Notes: generated by a model from the sequence alone, not told the origin. A DNA stretch of 64,000 nt from Variovorax sp. 679 (GCF_003952185.1 NZ_RXFS01000002.1:310001-374000), one strand, 5' to 3'. Shown: positions 1 through 11,516, counted from the first letter of the stretch. Made by a program: numbers and translations.

Positions 1-888
1 CAGGCCAGCTCCCAGCGTCAATCCGATGAACAGCAGCGACGGCGGGTACTTGGTGATGTTGAGAAAGGCCATCAGCGTGGTAACGGCGCTGTCGCCGGCC
101 GCCCATGGCCTGTCGCCATAGATGTTCAGCGCCCTCAACAACACGAAGCCGGCCAGCAGCGCCAGGCCCCATGCCAGCAGCAGCCGCTGGCGACGCGGCG
201 CGTCGGCACCGGGCAGGAACCACGGCCCGGCGGCGTAGCCCAGCGCGATCACGCCGATCCACGGGAGCAACGGGTAGGAAGTGCGCAGGCGCAGCGCGTC
301 GGACACTTCGATCCAGCCCCTGTCGTGCAGCACCGCCCATGGCACGTGCAGCACATGACCCACGGGGAAGTGCACGCCGTCGAGCAGGTTGTGCCCCGCG
401 ACCAGCACCACACCCAGTGCGATCAGCGCCTTGCGCGGCAGCCACACCAGCGCCGCCAGGGCCAGCATCGACAGGCCGATCACCCAGATCACCTGCAGGA
501 ACACCTTGGCGGGCGGAAACTGGAAGGTCCACGCGAAGTTGATGACCGTGACTTCGAGCAGCACGAGGAAAAGCCCGCGCTTCCACAGGAACGACGACGC
601 AGCCACACGGCCGTCCGCCTGCTTCGAGCCGTAGAGGAAGGCCGACAGCCCCGTGAGAAAGACGAACACCGGCGCGCACAGGTGAGCCAGCAGGCGACTG
701 AAGAACAGCTCGGGCGGCGTTTCCGCGATGACCATCGGATCGGGCACCTGGCGATGCAGGTAGAAGGTCTCGCGCACGTGATCCAGCAGCATGAACAGGA
801 TCACGAGGCCGCGCAGCGCGTCTATGGAGAGCAGCCGGGCCGGGTTGCTGGCCCGGGTCGGTGAAAGAGTGGATGAAGATTCGGGCAC
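1..888 (-). CDS. DUF1624/heparan-alpha-glucosaminide N-acetyltransferase-like membrane protein (C-terminus cut by window edge)
   Basis: The reverse strand is open from about 888 to the left edge and encodes a multi-spanning membrane protein. Near the N-terminus is SIDALRGLVILFMLLDHVRE, the opening typical of DUF1624 (COG3503) and related acyltransferase families, in which the first helix carries an R/H pair. At least six further hydrophobic helices follow, and the visible part ends in a helix beginning LNITKYPPSLLFIG. I chose the GTG at 886-888 as the start because no ATG lies in frame nearby, but the ribosome site is poor and an upstream start is possible. It follows the tautomerase gene on the same strand. 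The substrate is unknown; family members are thought to move acyl groups across the inner membrane. Confidence 0.75.
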   Translation of the reverse strand, partial: MPESSSTLSPTRASNPARLLSIDALRGLVILFMLLDHVRETFYLHRQVPDPMVIAETPPELFFSRLLAHLCAPVFVFLTGLSAFLYGSKQADGRVAASSFLWKRGLFLVLLEVTVINFAWTFQFPPAKVFLQVIWVIGLSMLALAALVWLPRKALIALGVVLVAGHNLLDGVHFPVGHVLHVPWAVLHDRGWIEVSDALRLRTSYPLLPWIGVIALGYAAGPWFLPGADAPRRQRLLLAWGLALLAGFVLLRALNIYGDRPWAAGDSAVTTLMAFLNITKYPPSLLFIGLTLGAGL

Positions 889-972
889 AGCGTTATTGGG
901 AATTGAATCCCAATATCGTAGCCCACCGATATGACACCCTCGCCGCCGCTCGCGTCGTCGGCGGCGGGTCGC

Positions 973-1419
973 TTACCCGGCGGCGGCTGCAGCCGCCTTC
1001 GCCTTGGCGGCCAGCGCGGCGAACTCCTCCTTGCCGAAGGCGGTGCCGAAGAGGCCCCAGCCGCCTTCCGCCGCCTCGGTCAGGATCACCCAGGTGCGCG
1101 CCGCCTGGCTCGGATCGCCCGAGAGCTTCGTGACGATCTCGGTCGCCTCCCTGGTGATCTGCTTCTGCCCTTCGCGGTTCAGCGAACCGGGCGGCGTGAT
1201 GATCTGCACGCGCACCGTGCGGGCCTGCGCGGTGGTGGCCGTCTGCACGGCCGAAGCCGGCAGGCGGTGGATGTAGGCGGCGGTGTTGTCGAGGTGGAAG
1301 GGGCCGGGCTTGGCCACTCCCTCGGCGCGCAGCACGGCCAGCGTGAGGGCTTCGCCGAGCTGGCGGTCGGCATCGGCGGGGAACATGTCTGCGGGGGCGT
1401 AGACGTCGATCATGGGCAT
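973..1419 (-). CDS. Tautomerase-family protein
   Basis: This 148-aa protein starts MPMIDVYAP. After Met removal this gives the N-terminal proline used as catalytic base by the 4-oxalocrotonate tautomerase/MIF superfamily. It is about twice the length of a 4-OT subunit, so it is likely a fused two-repeat member. An alanine/lysine-rich tail ends the protein. A GAGGA ribosome site lies about nine bases before the ATG. The gene is transcribed divergently from a TetR regulator 133 bp away, a common arrangement in which the regulator represses its neighbour. The substrate cannot be told from sequence. Confidence 0.8.
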   Translation of the reverse strand: MPMIDVYAPADMFPADADRQLGEALTLAVLRAEGVAKPGPFHLDNTAAYIHRLPASAVQTATTAQARTVRVQIITPPGSLNREGQKQITREATEIVTKLSGDPSQAARTWVILTEAAEGGWGLFGTAFGKEEFAALAAKAKAAAAAAG

Positions 1420-1466
1420 GGGAGTGCGTCCTCTGGCGTGTTGTGTGGGATACGGTCTCGATCTGA

Positions 1467-1480
1467 ATGATGGTCATCAT
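1467..1480. promoter_or_regulatory. Candidate TetR operator
   Basis: ATGATG-GT-CATCAT forms a perfect 6-bp inverted repeat between the divergent tautomerase and TetR genes. A related CATGATGATG follows at 1491-1500. TetR-family dimers usually bind such palindromes in the shared promoter region. Assignment as the operator is inference from position and symmetry. Confidence 0.4.
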
Positions 1481-1552
1481 CCAGAAGCAGCATGATGATG
1501 AACATAATCCTCATCGTCAAGCACACGGATCGAGGATTCACGTTTCACCGCC

Positions 1553-2134
1553 ATGGGCCATTCCAAAGCCAACAAGGAGCAAAGCCACGCGCGCATCGTG
1601 CAGACCGCCGCCGCGCGCTTCCGCGAGGAAGGCGTCGACGGCGTCGGCGTGTCCGACCTGATGAAGGAGGCCGGCCTCACCCATGGCGGCTTCTACCGCC
1701 ACTTCGCCTCGCGCGACGAACTGGTGGCCGAGGCGGTCGAAAGCGCGCTGAGCGACGGCAGCCGCGCCGTCGAGGCGGTGGCAGCTTCCAAGGCGAGCCG
1801 GCAGGTTGTGGCTGCCACGCTGGTCGACGCCTACCTCAGCACCGCGCACCGCGACAGCCTGGCGACGAGCTGCGCCGTGACCACGCTGGCAGGCGACGTG
1901 GCCCGCAGCAACGAGCGGGCGCGTGCGGCCTACACGCAGCAGGTCAACACGTACCTCGACCTGCTCGCCAACCTCGCGGCAGCCGAGAAATCGAAGGGAA
2001 AGCGTGCGAAGGCCATCGCGGCGCTGTCCTCGCTGGTCGGCGCGGTGTCGCTTTCGCGAGCGGTCAATGACGAGGCGCTGTCGCGCGAGATCCTGAAGGC
2101 AGCGGCCGACGAGCTGAAGGCCCTGCTGGGTTAG
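1553..2134 (+). CDS. TetR/AcrR-family transcriptional regulator
   Basis: This 193-aa protein has a canonical TetR N-terminal helix-turn-helix at about residues 10-57, including GLTHGGFYRHFASRDEL, where HGGFYRHF is the recognition-helix region. The C-terminal half is alpha-helical and ligand binding, without a recognised ligand. It is divergent from the tautomerase gene and probably represses it and itself through the palindrome between them. The stop overlaps by four bases the stop of the convergent 785-aa gene. Confidence 0.88.
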   Translation: MGHSKANKEQSHARIVQTAAARFREEGVDGVGVSDLMKEAGLTHGGFYRHFASRDELVAEAVESALSDGSRAVEAVAASKASRQVVAATLVDAYLSTAHRDSLATSCAVTTLAGDVARSNERARAAYTQQVNTYLDLLANLAAAEKSKGKRAKAIAALSSLVGAVSLSRAVNDEALSREILKAAADELKALLG

Positions 2135-4488
2135 CGTGCTGCCAGGGCCTCGGGCATCAGCCAGTGCCTGTCCTGGCTCCAACCGAGGAAAGGCCCGACG
2201 CCACGGCCCGTACCCTGTGCAGCCGCCGCCAACCCCGACAGGGCCGGCGCAAAGACACGCCGGAACTCGTGGCCCTGCGCATCCAGATGGGCTTTCGCCC
2301 CGACAAGGAATGCGTCAGTCTCGCTCGCACTGCACAGCGAGAGAAAAAAGACCATCTGGCGCCAGGCGCTGGCCGAGTTCTTGATCTGGATCAGCCGCGC
2401 GTGCCTGTGGTCGACCGCTATCTGCAACCGCTCGCAGACCCAGGCAAAACATGCGTGCGCCATGCCCGGCAACTGCCCTTCCAGGCGCGTACCAAGCCCG
2501 AGTTCGGTGAACAGCACGGCGAGGTTGTGAGTAGTCAGGACCTGTGCCTGCTCGAGCACCATGCCGTTGCGCGCTGCGCCCCATCCGCCCGGCTGCACGC
2601 CGGCGCGCGATGCGCACAGGTGCGCCAGCGCGTCGGACTTGCCATGACCCGTGCCCTTGGATTTCTCCGACGGCACGGGCATGGCACCGAGCGCAGCGCA
2701 GTCGATGCCGTAGTACCGCTCATACAGGCCGCCCTGCAGGAGCTTTGCCGCCACTTTCGCGGCCATCAGGAACTTGGGCGAGAACCGGCCCATGAAGATG
2801 TCGGCTGCCACCTCCTCGACCAAGGGCAGCTTGAGACCCGCCGCATCGCCCAGTGTCCACAGCTCCTGCAGCAGCTTGTTCGGAAGGATGGCCTGCGGAA
2901 ACGCAACCAGCGCCAATTGCGAAGCTTCGGTCAGCGCCTGCAGCGCGGCACGGCGCGAGTCGGCGTCGCCCTCGCGGAAGCGTCCGATGGCCGCCACCCA
3001 CGGCAACTCCTCGAAGCGCACCTGGGCCTGCAGGTCGACCAACAGCAGCGAGCGCCTGAGCCGGAACGCCCGGTCGAGAGACACCAGGAGCCTGCGCAGC
3101 ACCAGGTCGGACACATCCGCCGCGCGCAACGCAGCACTCCATCGCGGCAACACCCTGGCCAGCACGTCACCAGAAGGAATGACGCCACGCTCGACCAGCT
3201 CGGCAGCCGTGCCCTTGCAAGCCCGTTCGACCTTGCGCCGCAGCGAGGACGGCACAGGCGTTCCCGCACGGATGCCGCTCGCGGCGGCTTCACTCACGTC
3301 GATGGGTGCGACCAGGGGTGCGGTGTCGTCGAGGCCCTCGTCGGCCCGACAGGCTTGCAGCCGCCTCGTGACCTGCTGTGCGATCTCCGCGAAGGTGGCC
3401 ACGCCGACCTGCTCAAGATGTTGTTGCCGCCATGCCACGCGTCCGGCCGCATCCGGCAAGCCGCGCTTCGCGCGATAACGCGCCAGAACGAGGCGGATGC
3501 GCCCCACCTCCTTGCCGGTCAGCGACGCAGGTGTATCGACGCAGCGTTGCAGGGCTTCACGCAACGTGGAGAAGCTGTCGCCTTCGCGCTCAGGCCGGGC
3601 GCAGCGCGTATGGACCGCACGCGCCTGCGCGCAGTCCGCAAGCACAGCCAACGCACGCTCGCGCCATCCTTCGGGATAGCGTGCGCACGGCCAGCCGCCG
3701 GTCACCGTGAAGCCACCGGTCTCTCTGCGCAACCAGGCACCGTCGGCGCCACGCAGTGCGAGGGGTGCGTCGCCAGCCACAGTGTCGAACATCAGTGTGG
3801 CCATCCGATCGTAGAGCGGCCCCCAGACCCCCACAGCCTCCTTCTGCGCCAGGATCTGCGGATTCGGCTTCACTGCCTGCAGGCGCTTCGTGGCCGTTGC
3901 CACGTCGTCGACCCACAGCTGCATACCGTCGGTCGGTGTCTCGGGCAGTTCGGCAGGATAGAAGCGCAACGTAGAAAACCACGGCGACAGCGCTTCAACC
4001 AATGCCCATGCATCGTCCACCGCGCCAGCATGCACGAGCCAGGCCACCACGAGCAACGCCCCCTCCTCCGGCACCTCGATGCCGAAGCGCCCGGAGACAA
4101 GGAGCGACTGCAGCCTTTCGAGCCCCGCGTCCGTAAGGAAGAAGCTGTTCAGCGCGCGTCGGGCGTCAGCGTCCGGCACACCGGGCGCGCACTCATCACG
4201 CCACCGGCGTTCATGGGGTCTGAGAAGCCCGCCCGCAAGGAGCGCCCCGGTCGCGAACCCGCCGGTCACCACTTCGAGTGTGGCCCAGGCGGGCGTGCCC
4301 TTTACCGGCTTGCGCGAGCCGGCATCCAGGATGCCGCCTGCGCTGCCTCGGAGCACCGCAGTCCATTGGCGCAAGCGCTTTGCCGCGCCCTCGCGTACGT
4401 CGACATCCGCGTGCTCCAGCGCGGCGAACGCACGGGCTAGCTGGAAGCCCGCGTAGCCGCGCAGCGATACGTTCGAGTCGTCGTCCAT
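2131..4488 (-). CDS. Large protein of unknown function (785 aa)
   Basis: I do not recognise a family with known function. The reading frame could open further upstream at a TTG inside the tRNA-like gene, so I place the start at the ATG at 4488 (MDDDSNVSLRGYAGF). The protein looks soluble and mostly alpha-helical. There is no signal peptide or membrane segment and no Walker, HTH or nuclease motif that I can see. An N-terminal segment near residues 60-80 (KGTPAWATLEVVTGGFATG) and a C-terminal segment near 620-690 rich in Gly, His and aromatic residues look like conserved-domain blocks. A 758-codon open frame on the opposite strand is a codon-bias shadow. It is a single gene convergent with the TetR gene. 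Confidence 0.75.
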   Translation of the reverse strand: MDDDSNVSLRGYAGFQLARAFAALEHADVDVREGAAKRLRQWTAVLRGSAGGILDAGSRKPVKGTPAWATLEVVTGGFATGALLAGGLLRPHERRWRDECAPGVPDADARRALNSFFLTDAGLERLQSLLVSGRFGIEVPEEGALLVVAWLVHAGAVDDAWALVEALSPWFSTLRFYPAELPETPTDGMQLWVDDVATATKRLQAVKPNPQILAQKEAVGVWGPLYDRMATLMFDTVAGDAPLALRGADGAWLRRETGGFTVTGGWPCARYPEGWRERALAVLADCAQARAVHTRCARPEREGDSFSTLREALQRCVDTPASLTGKEVGRIRLVLARYRAKRGLPDAAGRVAWRQQHLEQVGVATFAEIAQQVTRRLQACRADEGLDDTAPLVAPIDVSEAAASGIRAGTPVPSSLRRKVERACKGTAAELVERGVIPSGDVLARVLPRWSAALRAADVSDLVLRRLLVSLDRAFRLRRSLLLVDLQAQVRFEELPWVAAIGRFREGDADSRRAALQALTEASQLALVAFPQAILPNKLLQELWTLGDAAGLKLPLVEEVAADIFMGRFSPKFLMAAKVAAKLLQGGLYERYYGIDCAALGAMPVPSEKSKGTGHGKSDALAHLCASRAGVQPGGWGAARNGMVLEQAQVLTTHNLAVLFTELGLGTRLEGQLPGMAHACFAWVCERLQIAVDHRHARLIQIKNSASAWRQMVFFLSLCSASETDAFLVGAKAHLDAQGHEFRRVFAPALSGLAAAAQGTGRGVGPFLGWSQDRHWLMPEALAAR

Positions 4489-4505
4489 GGGGGTAGCGAA
4501 AGTAG

Positions 4506-4579
4506 TGGGTCCGGGGGCTGGGGTTGAACCAGCGCCTTCTCGGTCCAAGCCGAGCGTTCTGCCACTGAACTACCCCGGA
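4506..4579 (-). tRNA. tRNA-like gene, possible tRNA-Pro(TGG), six-base anticodon loop
   Basis: The reverse strand folds as a complete cloverleaf. It has a 7-bp acceptor stem (TCCGGGG/CCCCGGA), a 4-bp D stem (GTTC/GAAC), a 5-bp anticodon stem (CTCGG/CCGAG), a 5-bp T stem (GCTGG/CCAGC) with loop TTCAACC, and an encoded CCA. The anticodon loop is only CTTGGA, six bases instead of seven. If the T is U33 the triplet is TGG (Pro), but the discriminator base is C rather than the usual A for Pro, so identity is uncertain. It may be a decayed or non-canonical tRNA. The total of 74 nt includes CCA. Confidence 0.65.
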
Positions 4580-4625
4580 GCAAAAAATCAGGTGCCGTGC
4601 GTTTCTATCACGTGCACCGTGCGAG

Positions 4626-5891
4626 CTACTCGCCCAGCAACTCCCCGATCGGCTGCAAGTCTTCCACCCGGTCGCAGATCGACTTGATCACCATCGTGAT
4701 CGGAATGCCCAGCAGCAGCCCCCAGATGCCCCAGAGCCAACCCCAGAAGATCACGCCCACGAACACCGCCACCGGGTTCATGCGGCTGGTGCGGCTGGTG
4801 AGCCAGGGCATCAGCAGGTTGCCCACCACCGTGTGGATGCCCAGCGACACGCCGGCCACCACGATGCCCATCTGCAGGCTGTTGAACTGCAGGAAGGCCA
4901 CCAGCCCCGCGGCCGCCAGCACGATCACCGAGCCGATGTAGGGAATGAGATTGGTCACGGCCGCGATGATTCCCCAGACGGCCGCGTTCTCGACGCCGAT
5001 GGCCCAGAACGCTAGGCCCGTCGCCACGCCCACGATGGCGCTCACCAGGATCTGCACAAGCAGGTAGCGCTCGATGTTGCGCGTGATGTCGTCGAGCACG
5101 TGCACCGTCACCTTCTTCCTCTGCAGGCTCGAGCCGGTGATCTTGATGAGCTTGCGGCGGAAGGTGTCGCCCGAGCACAGCGCGAAGTACGTGAGGAAGG
5201 CCACCAGCGTGAGCTGCCCCAGCGCGCTCAGCAGCCCGACGGTGCCGCTCAGGAGGTAGTCGCGCACATTGAAGCCGGGACGCTCGATGATGACGCGCGC
5301 CACGCCCTTGCGGGACGCGACCCGGGCCGAATTCTCTTCGGCGGCCTTCTCGAGCTGCGCCGCCGCCTGCTGCACGTTGTCCAGCGGCGTGGCGCTGGCG
5401 CCCTTGTCGCGGCGCATGGCCTGGCCCAGCTTCTGCGCCGCCACGGGCAGCGAATCGAGCAGCTGCGTGGCGCTGCCCGAGAGCGAATAGCCGGTCCAGC
5501 CCAGGCCGCCGAACAGCCCCGAGAGGATCAGCGCCGCGCCGATCCAGCGCGGCAGCCGCCAGCGATGGAGCATGTCCACCAGCGGCGACAGCGCGTAGGT
5601 CAGCAGCAGGCTCAGCATCAGCGGGATGAAGACGGCCTGCCCCCATTGCAGCGCGAACACGCTGGCCAGCACCGCGAGCACCACCAGCGAGGCGCTGCGC
5701 ACGTCGACGGGCATGTGCAGCAGCAGGCGCTCGCGCGCCGGGGCGGGAGGCTCCGGCTCGGTCTCGGCAGGCGGCTCCTCGGGAGCAGATACGGGCTCAG
5801 GCTCCGGTTCGGCCGCAACCGGCGGCTGTGGCGGCTCGGCCGCCGGCTCCGGCGGCGGGGCCTCAGCGGGCGCTGGCTTGTCGTCGCTCAT
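4626..5891 (-). CDS. AI-2E family (PerM/YhhT-type) membrane transporter
   Basis: This 421-aa protein begins with about 50 residues of Pro/Glu/Ala-rich, probably disordered sequence, then a predicted seven- or eight-helix membrane domain of the AI-2E transporter family. The C-terminal block (AAVTNLIPYIGSVIVLA, then GLLLGIPITMVIK) is characteristic. Family members export or exchange small solutes; substrate assignment is generally weak. The start codon overlaps the stop of the LytTR regulator gene by four bases, so the gene is translationally coupled as the third member of a kinase-regulator-permease operon. Confidence 0.85.
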   Translation of the reverse strand: MSDDKPAPAEAPPPEPAAEPPQPPVAAEPEPEPVSAPEEPPAETEPEPPAPARERLLLHMPVDVRSASLVVLAVLASVFALQWGQAVFIPLMLSLLLTYALSPLVDMLHRWRLPRWIGAALILSGLFGGLGWTGYSLSGSATQLLDSLPVAAQKLGQAMRRDKGASATPLDNVQQAAAQLEKAAEENSARVASRKGVARVIIERPGFNVRDYLLSGTVGLLSALGQLTLVAFLTYFALCSGDTFRRKLIKITGSSLQRKKVTVHVLDDITRNIERYLLVQILVSAIVGVATGLAFWAIGVENAAVWGIIAAVTNLIPYIGSVIVLAAAGLVAFLQFNSLQMGIVVAGVSLGIHTVVGNLLMPWLTSRTSRMNPVAVFVGVIFWGWLWGIWGLLLGIPITMVIKSICDRVEDLQPIGELLGE

Positions 5892-6633
5892 CGCGCTTCC
5901 TTCAGCACCTCGCGCACGGCGGCGAGCTGGCGGCGCGACACGGCCACGGGTTCGGGAATGGCGTCGAGCCGCAGGGCCCAGCCTTCGGCATCCTCGCCGT
6001 CGTCGTATTTCTCCAGCGCGCGGATCGCCGCACGCGCTACCAGTGCATTGCGATGCACGCGCAGGAAGCGATGCGGATAGCGCTCCTCGAACTCGTTGAG
6101 CGAGCCGTCGAGGATGTGGCTGCGCGTGGCGGTGCGCACCGTGAGGTACTTGTATTCGGACTTGAGGTAGAGCACCTCCGACAGCGGCACCCGCTCGGCG
6201 CGGCCGCGGTCCTGGATCAGCACCGTCTCGGGCGCGGCCTCGGCCTGCAGCGCGCGGCGCTCCTTCAGGAAGCGCTCGGCCTTCTGCAGCGCATGCTGCA
6301 GGCGCTCGGCGCGCACGGGCTTGGTGAGGTAGTCGACCGCGTCGAGGTCGAAGGCCGTCACCGCGTGCGCCGCATGCGCGGTCACGAACACCACGGCCGG
6401 CGCGTCGGCACGGCTGCGCAGCGCGCGCGCCACCTCGATGCCGTCGATGCCGGGCATGTGCACGTCGAGCAGCACCAGGTCGAGCGCCAGCGTGCCCAGC
6501 TGCTGCAGCGCCTCGGCGCCCTGCGAGGCCTCGGCCACCACCTCGGCGGCGGGCGATGTGCAGTCGCGCAGCAGCGTGCGCATGCGCGAGCGCGCCAGGG
6601 CTTCGTCGTCGACGATGAGTGTCTTGAGAGTCG

Positions 6634-6637
<4 letters not shown>
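5888..6637 (-). CDS. algR: LytTR-family response regulator (AlgR-like)
   Basis: This 249-aa protein has an N-terminal receiver with phospho-acceptor Asp58 in LVLLDVHMPGIDG, and a C-terminal LytTR DNA-binding domain at about residues 145-245 (ending with a block around FLRVHRNALV). This is the AlgR/LytR architecture. Its start overlaps the stop of the histidine kinase gene by four bases, and its stop overlaps the AI-2E gene by four. The algR symbol is by analogy with the argH-linked algZ-algR arrangement known from pseudomonads and Burkholderiales; target genes are not visible here. Confidence 0.85.
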
Positions 6638-7734
<1,097 letters not shown>

Positions 7735-7772
7735 CGGGTAACCAACCCATTATTGCCTCCAGGACGGCTCCC

Positions 7773-9170
<1,398 letters not shown>

Positions 9171-9198
9171 GCGCGGCGGCAACAGCGGCAGCCGCACC

Positions 9199-10674
9199 GT
9201 GTTCTACGCCATCCCGCTCGAGAACAAACCGAGCTGGCGCAACCCACCGTGGATGACGGTGCTGCTGATCCTCGTGAACATGATCGTGTTCTGGGGACCG
9301 CAGCGCAGCGAAGAAAAAGGGCAGGAACGCGCCGCCGCCTTCTACGTGAAGAGTGCGCTGCCCGCACTCGAGCTGCCGCCCTTCGTCGAGTGGCTTGAAA
9401 AGACCGACCCCAAGCGCGGCAAGCTGGCCCGCCGCATGCTGCGGCACGAGGAGGCCTATCCGCAGCTTCTCGAAGGCCTGCAGAACGACCGGAAGTTCCT
9501 GCAGAAGCTGCATGCAGACGAGGTCATCACGCCCGCCAATCCGCAGTACGGCGACTGGAAGCGCGCCCGCCAGCAGTACGAGGCGATGCTGCCCGCGCCC
9601 TTCACCGAACGCTGGGCGCAAAGCTACGCGACGGACGCCGAGTTCAGGCCCTGGACCTGGATCACCAACGCCTTCCTGCACGGCAGTACGGGCCACCTGC
9701 TGGGCAACATGGTGTTCCTCTTCCTGTTCGGCTTCTCGGTCGAACTGGCGCTGGGCCGCGGCACCTACCTGGCCTTCTACCTGCTGGGCGCCGTTGGCGC
9801 CTCGGTGCTGGCCGGCTGGGCCTATGCCGGGGGCACTTACGGGCTGGGCGCCTCGGGCGCGGTCTCGGCGCTGATGGGCATGTACGCGGTGATGTACCGC
9901 TTGCGGCGCATCCGCTTCTTCTACCAGCTGTTCTTCTATTTCAACTACGTCACTGCGCCGGCCCTGCTGCTGCTGCCGGCCTGGATCGCCAACGAGCTGA
10001 TGCAGCACTGGCTGGGCGGCAAGGGCATCGCCTACATGGCCCACCTCGGCGGCCTGCTGACGGGTGCGGCGCTGATGGCCGGTGCGATGCTGCTGGGCCG
10101 GGCGAAGACGCCCGAAACCGTCAAGTCGGAAATGGCAAGTGACGACGGCGGCTTCGAGGAGCACGTGGCCGCGGCCCGCAAGTTCGGCGCCGCGATGAAG
10201 TTCGACCGCGCCTGCGCCGAATGGCGTGCCGCCGCCGCGCTGCGCCCCAACGACGCCGATACGCTGCGCGCCTGGTTCAACACCGCCCGGCTGCAGCCCG
10301 CGAGCGACGACTTCCATCAGGCCGCGCGACGCATCTTCCGCCTGCCCGGCACCGACCCCGAGACGATCGCGCTGCAGCACGCCAGCTACAAGACCTACCT
10401 CGACCAAGCCAGGCCGGGGCTGCGCCTGAAGCCCGACGACATGGCCCGGCTCGCTCGCCGCTTCGCCCGCATCCGCGAGTTCGGCGATGCCGACATGCTG
10501 TGCCGCATCCTGCTGAAGACCGCGCCCGACCATCCGCAATTGGCCGACACACTTTCCGTGTGCGCCAACGGGCTGCTGCATGCCGGCGAGCGCGAGAAGG
10601 CCCTGGGCCTGTTGCCGCACTTGCTGCGGCTGGCCCCGAACGACATGGTGACGCGCGCCCTGCAGCGCGCCTGA
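9199..10674 (+). CDS. Rhomboid-family intramembrane serine protease with helical C-terminal extension
   Basis: This 491-aa protein starts at GTG 9199, 28 bp after argH; the first hydrophobic helix (MTVLLILVNMIVFW) lies just after this start. The rhomboid core has Asn170 in GHLLGNMVF, nucleophile Ser219 in GLGASGAVSAL and His282 in YMAHLGGLLTG, giving the Ser-His dyad in the membrane. A soluble 100-residue insert separates helix 1 from the core. About 180 residues after the last helix resemble TPR-like repeats (for example FDRACAEWRAAAALRPNDAD), which may bind substrates or partners. It is probably co-transcribed with the lipoprotein gene downstream. Confidence 0.88.
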   Translation: MFYAIPLENKPSWRNPPWMTVLLILVNMIVFWGPQRSEEKGQERAAAFYVKSALPALELPPFVEWLEKTDPKRGKLARRMLRHEEAYPQLLEGLQNDRKFLQKLHADEVITPANPQYGDWKRARQQYEAMLPAPFTERWAQSYATDAEFRPWTWITNAFLHGSTGHLLGNMVFLFLFGFSVELALGRGTYLAFYLLGAVGASVLAGWAYAGGTYGLGASGAVSALMGMYAVMYRLRRIRFFYQLFFYFNYVTAPALLLLPAWIANELMQHWLGGKGIAYMAHLGGLLTGAALMAGAMLLGRAKTPETVKSEMASDDGGFEEHVAAARKFGAAMKFDRACAEWRAAAALRPNDADTLRAWFNTARLQPASDDFHQAARRIFRLPGTDPETIALQHASYKTYLDQARPGLRLKPDDMARLARRFARIREFGDADMLCRILLKTAPDHPQLADTLSVCANGLLHAGEREKALGLLPHLLRLAPNDMVTRALQRA

Positions 10675-10691
10675 CAAGCAAGGAGACACGC

Positions 10692-11516
10692 ATGAAACAG
10701 CCCGTGCCCTCCCACGCCATCGACCGCCGCGCCTTCTGCGCCGCGGGCGGGCTCCTGCTGGCGGGCTGCGCCGGCACCAAGGCCAGTTCGCAGGCAGCCG
10801 CCGCGGCGGAACTCGGCGCCACCGGCAAGCTGCGTGCCGCCATCAACTTCGGCAACCCGATCCTCGCCAGCCGCGGCTCGGGCGGCGAGCCGAGCGGCGT
10901 CTCGGTGGACCTCGCGCGCGAGGCCGCGCGCCGCCTTGGCCTGGCCGTCGAACTGGTGCAGTTCAACTCCGCCGGCAACGTGGTCGAGGCCGTCAAGGCA
11001 CGGCAGGTCGACATGGCCTTCGTCGCCATCGACCCGGTACGCGCAGCGGACATGGAATACACCGCGCCCTACGTGATCATCGAAGGCGCCTACCTGGTCC
11101 GCAACGCTTCGCCGCTGCAGCGCAACGCCGATGTAGACCGCGCAGGCACCCGCGTCGTGGTGGGCCGCGGCAGCGCATACGACCTGTTCCTCACGCGCGA
11201 GCTGAAGGCCGCCACCCTGGTGCGCGCATCGACCTCGCCCGAGGTCACGAACCAGTTCCTGGCCCAGAACCTCGACGTGGCTGCCGGTGTGAGGCAGCAG
11301 CTCGAAGCCGATGCCGCGCGAGTGGGCGGCGTACGCCTGTTGCCGGACCGCTTCATGGTGATCGAGCAGGCCATGGGAGTGCCGAAGGGCCGTGTCGCCG
11401 CGCAGGCATGGCTTGGCGATTTCGTCGAGGAGATGAAGGCGTCAGGCTTCGTGGCCGAGGCGCTGAAACGGCACGGCATCGAGGGCGCCGCCGTGGCGCC
11501 TCGTAGAACCCTGTAG
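10692..11516 (+). CDS. Family 3 solute-binding protein, predicted lipoprotein
   Basis: This 274-aa protein is of the periplasmic amino-acid-binding type (SBP_bac_3). The N-terminus has DRRAFCAAGGLLLAGC, a lipobox with the lipid-anchored Cys preceded by a twin Arg, so Tat export is possible. The mature part shows the usual fold blocks, including GVSVDLAREAARRLGLAVEL and DMAFVAIDPVRAADMEYTAPY. The ATG at 10692 is preceded by AAGGAG. No permease or ATPase is adjacent, so it is an orphan binding protein or a sensor component. It converges with the next gene. Confidence 0.88.
   Translation: MKQPVPSHAIDRRAFCAAGGLLLAGCAGTKASSQAAAAAELGATGKLRAAINFGNPILASRGSGGEPSGVSVDLAREAARRLGLAVELVQFNSAGNVVEAVKARQVDMAFVAIDPVRAADMEYTAPYVIIEGAYLVRNASPLQRNADVDRAGTRVVVGRGSAYDLFLTRELKAATLVRASTSPEVTNQFLAQNLDVAAGVRQQLEADAARVGGVRLLPDRFMVIEQAMGVPKGRVAAQAWLGDFVEEMKASGFVAEALKRHGIEGAAVAPRRTL

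Noticed and set aside
2164..4440. 758-codon open frame opposite the 785-aa gene
   Set aside because: It is in the high-GC antisense phase, its product is Arg/Gln/His-rich low-complexity sequence with no domain blocks, and the reverse-strand frame has protein-like segments.
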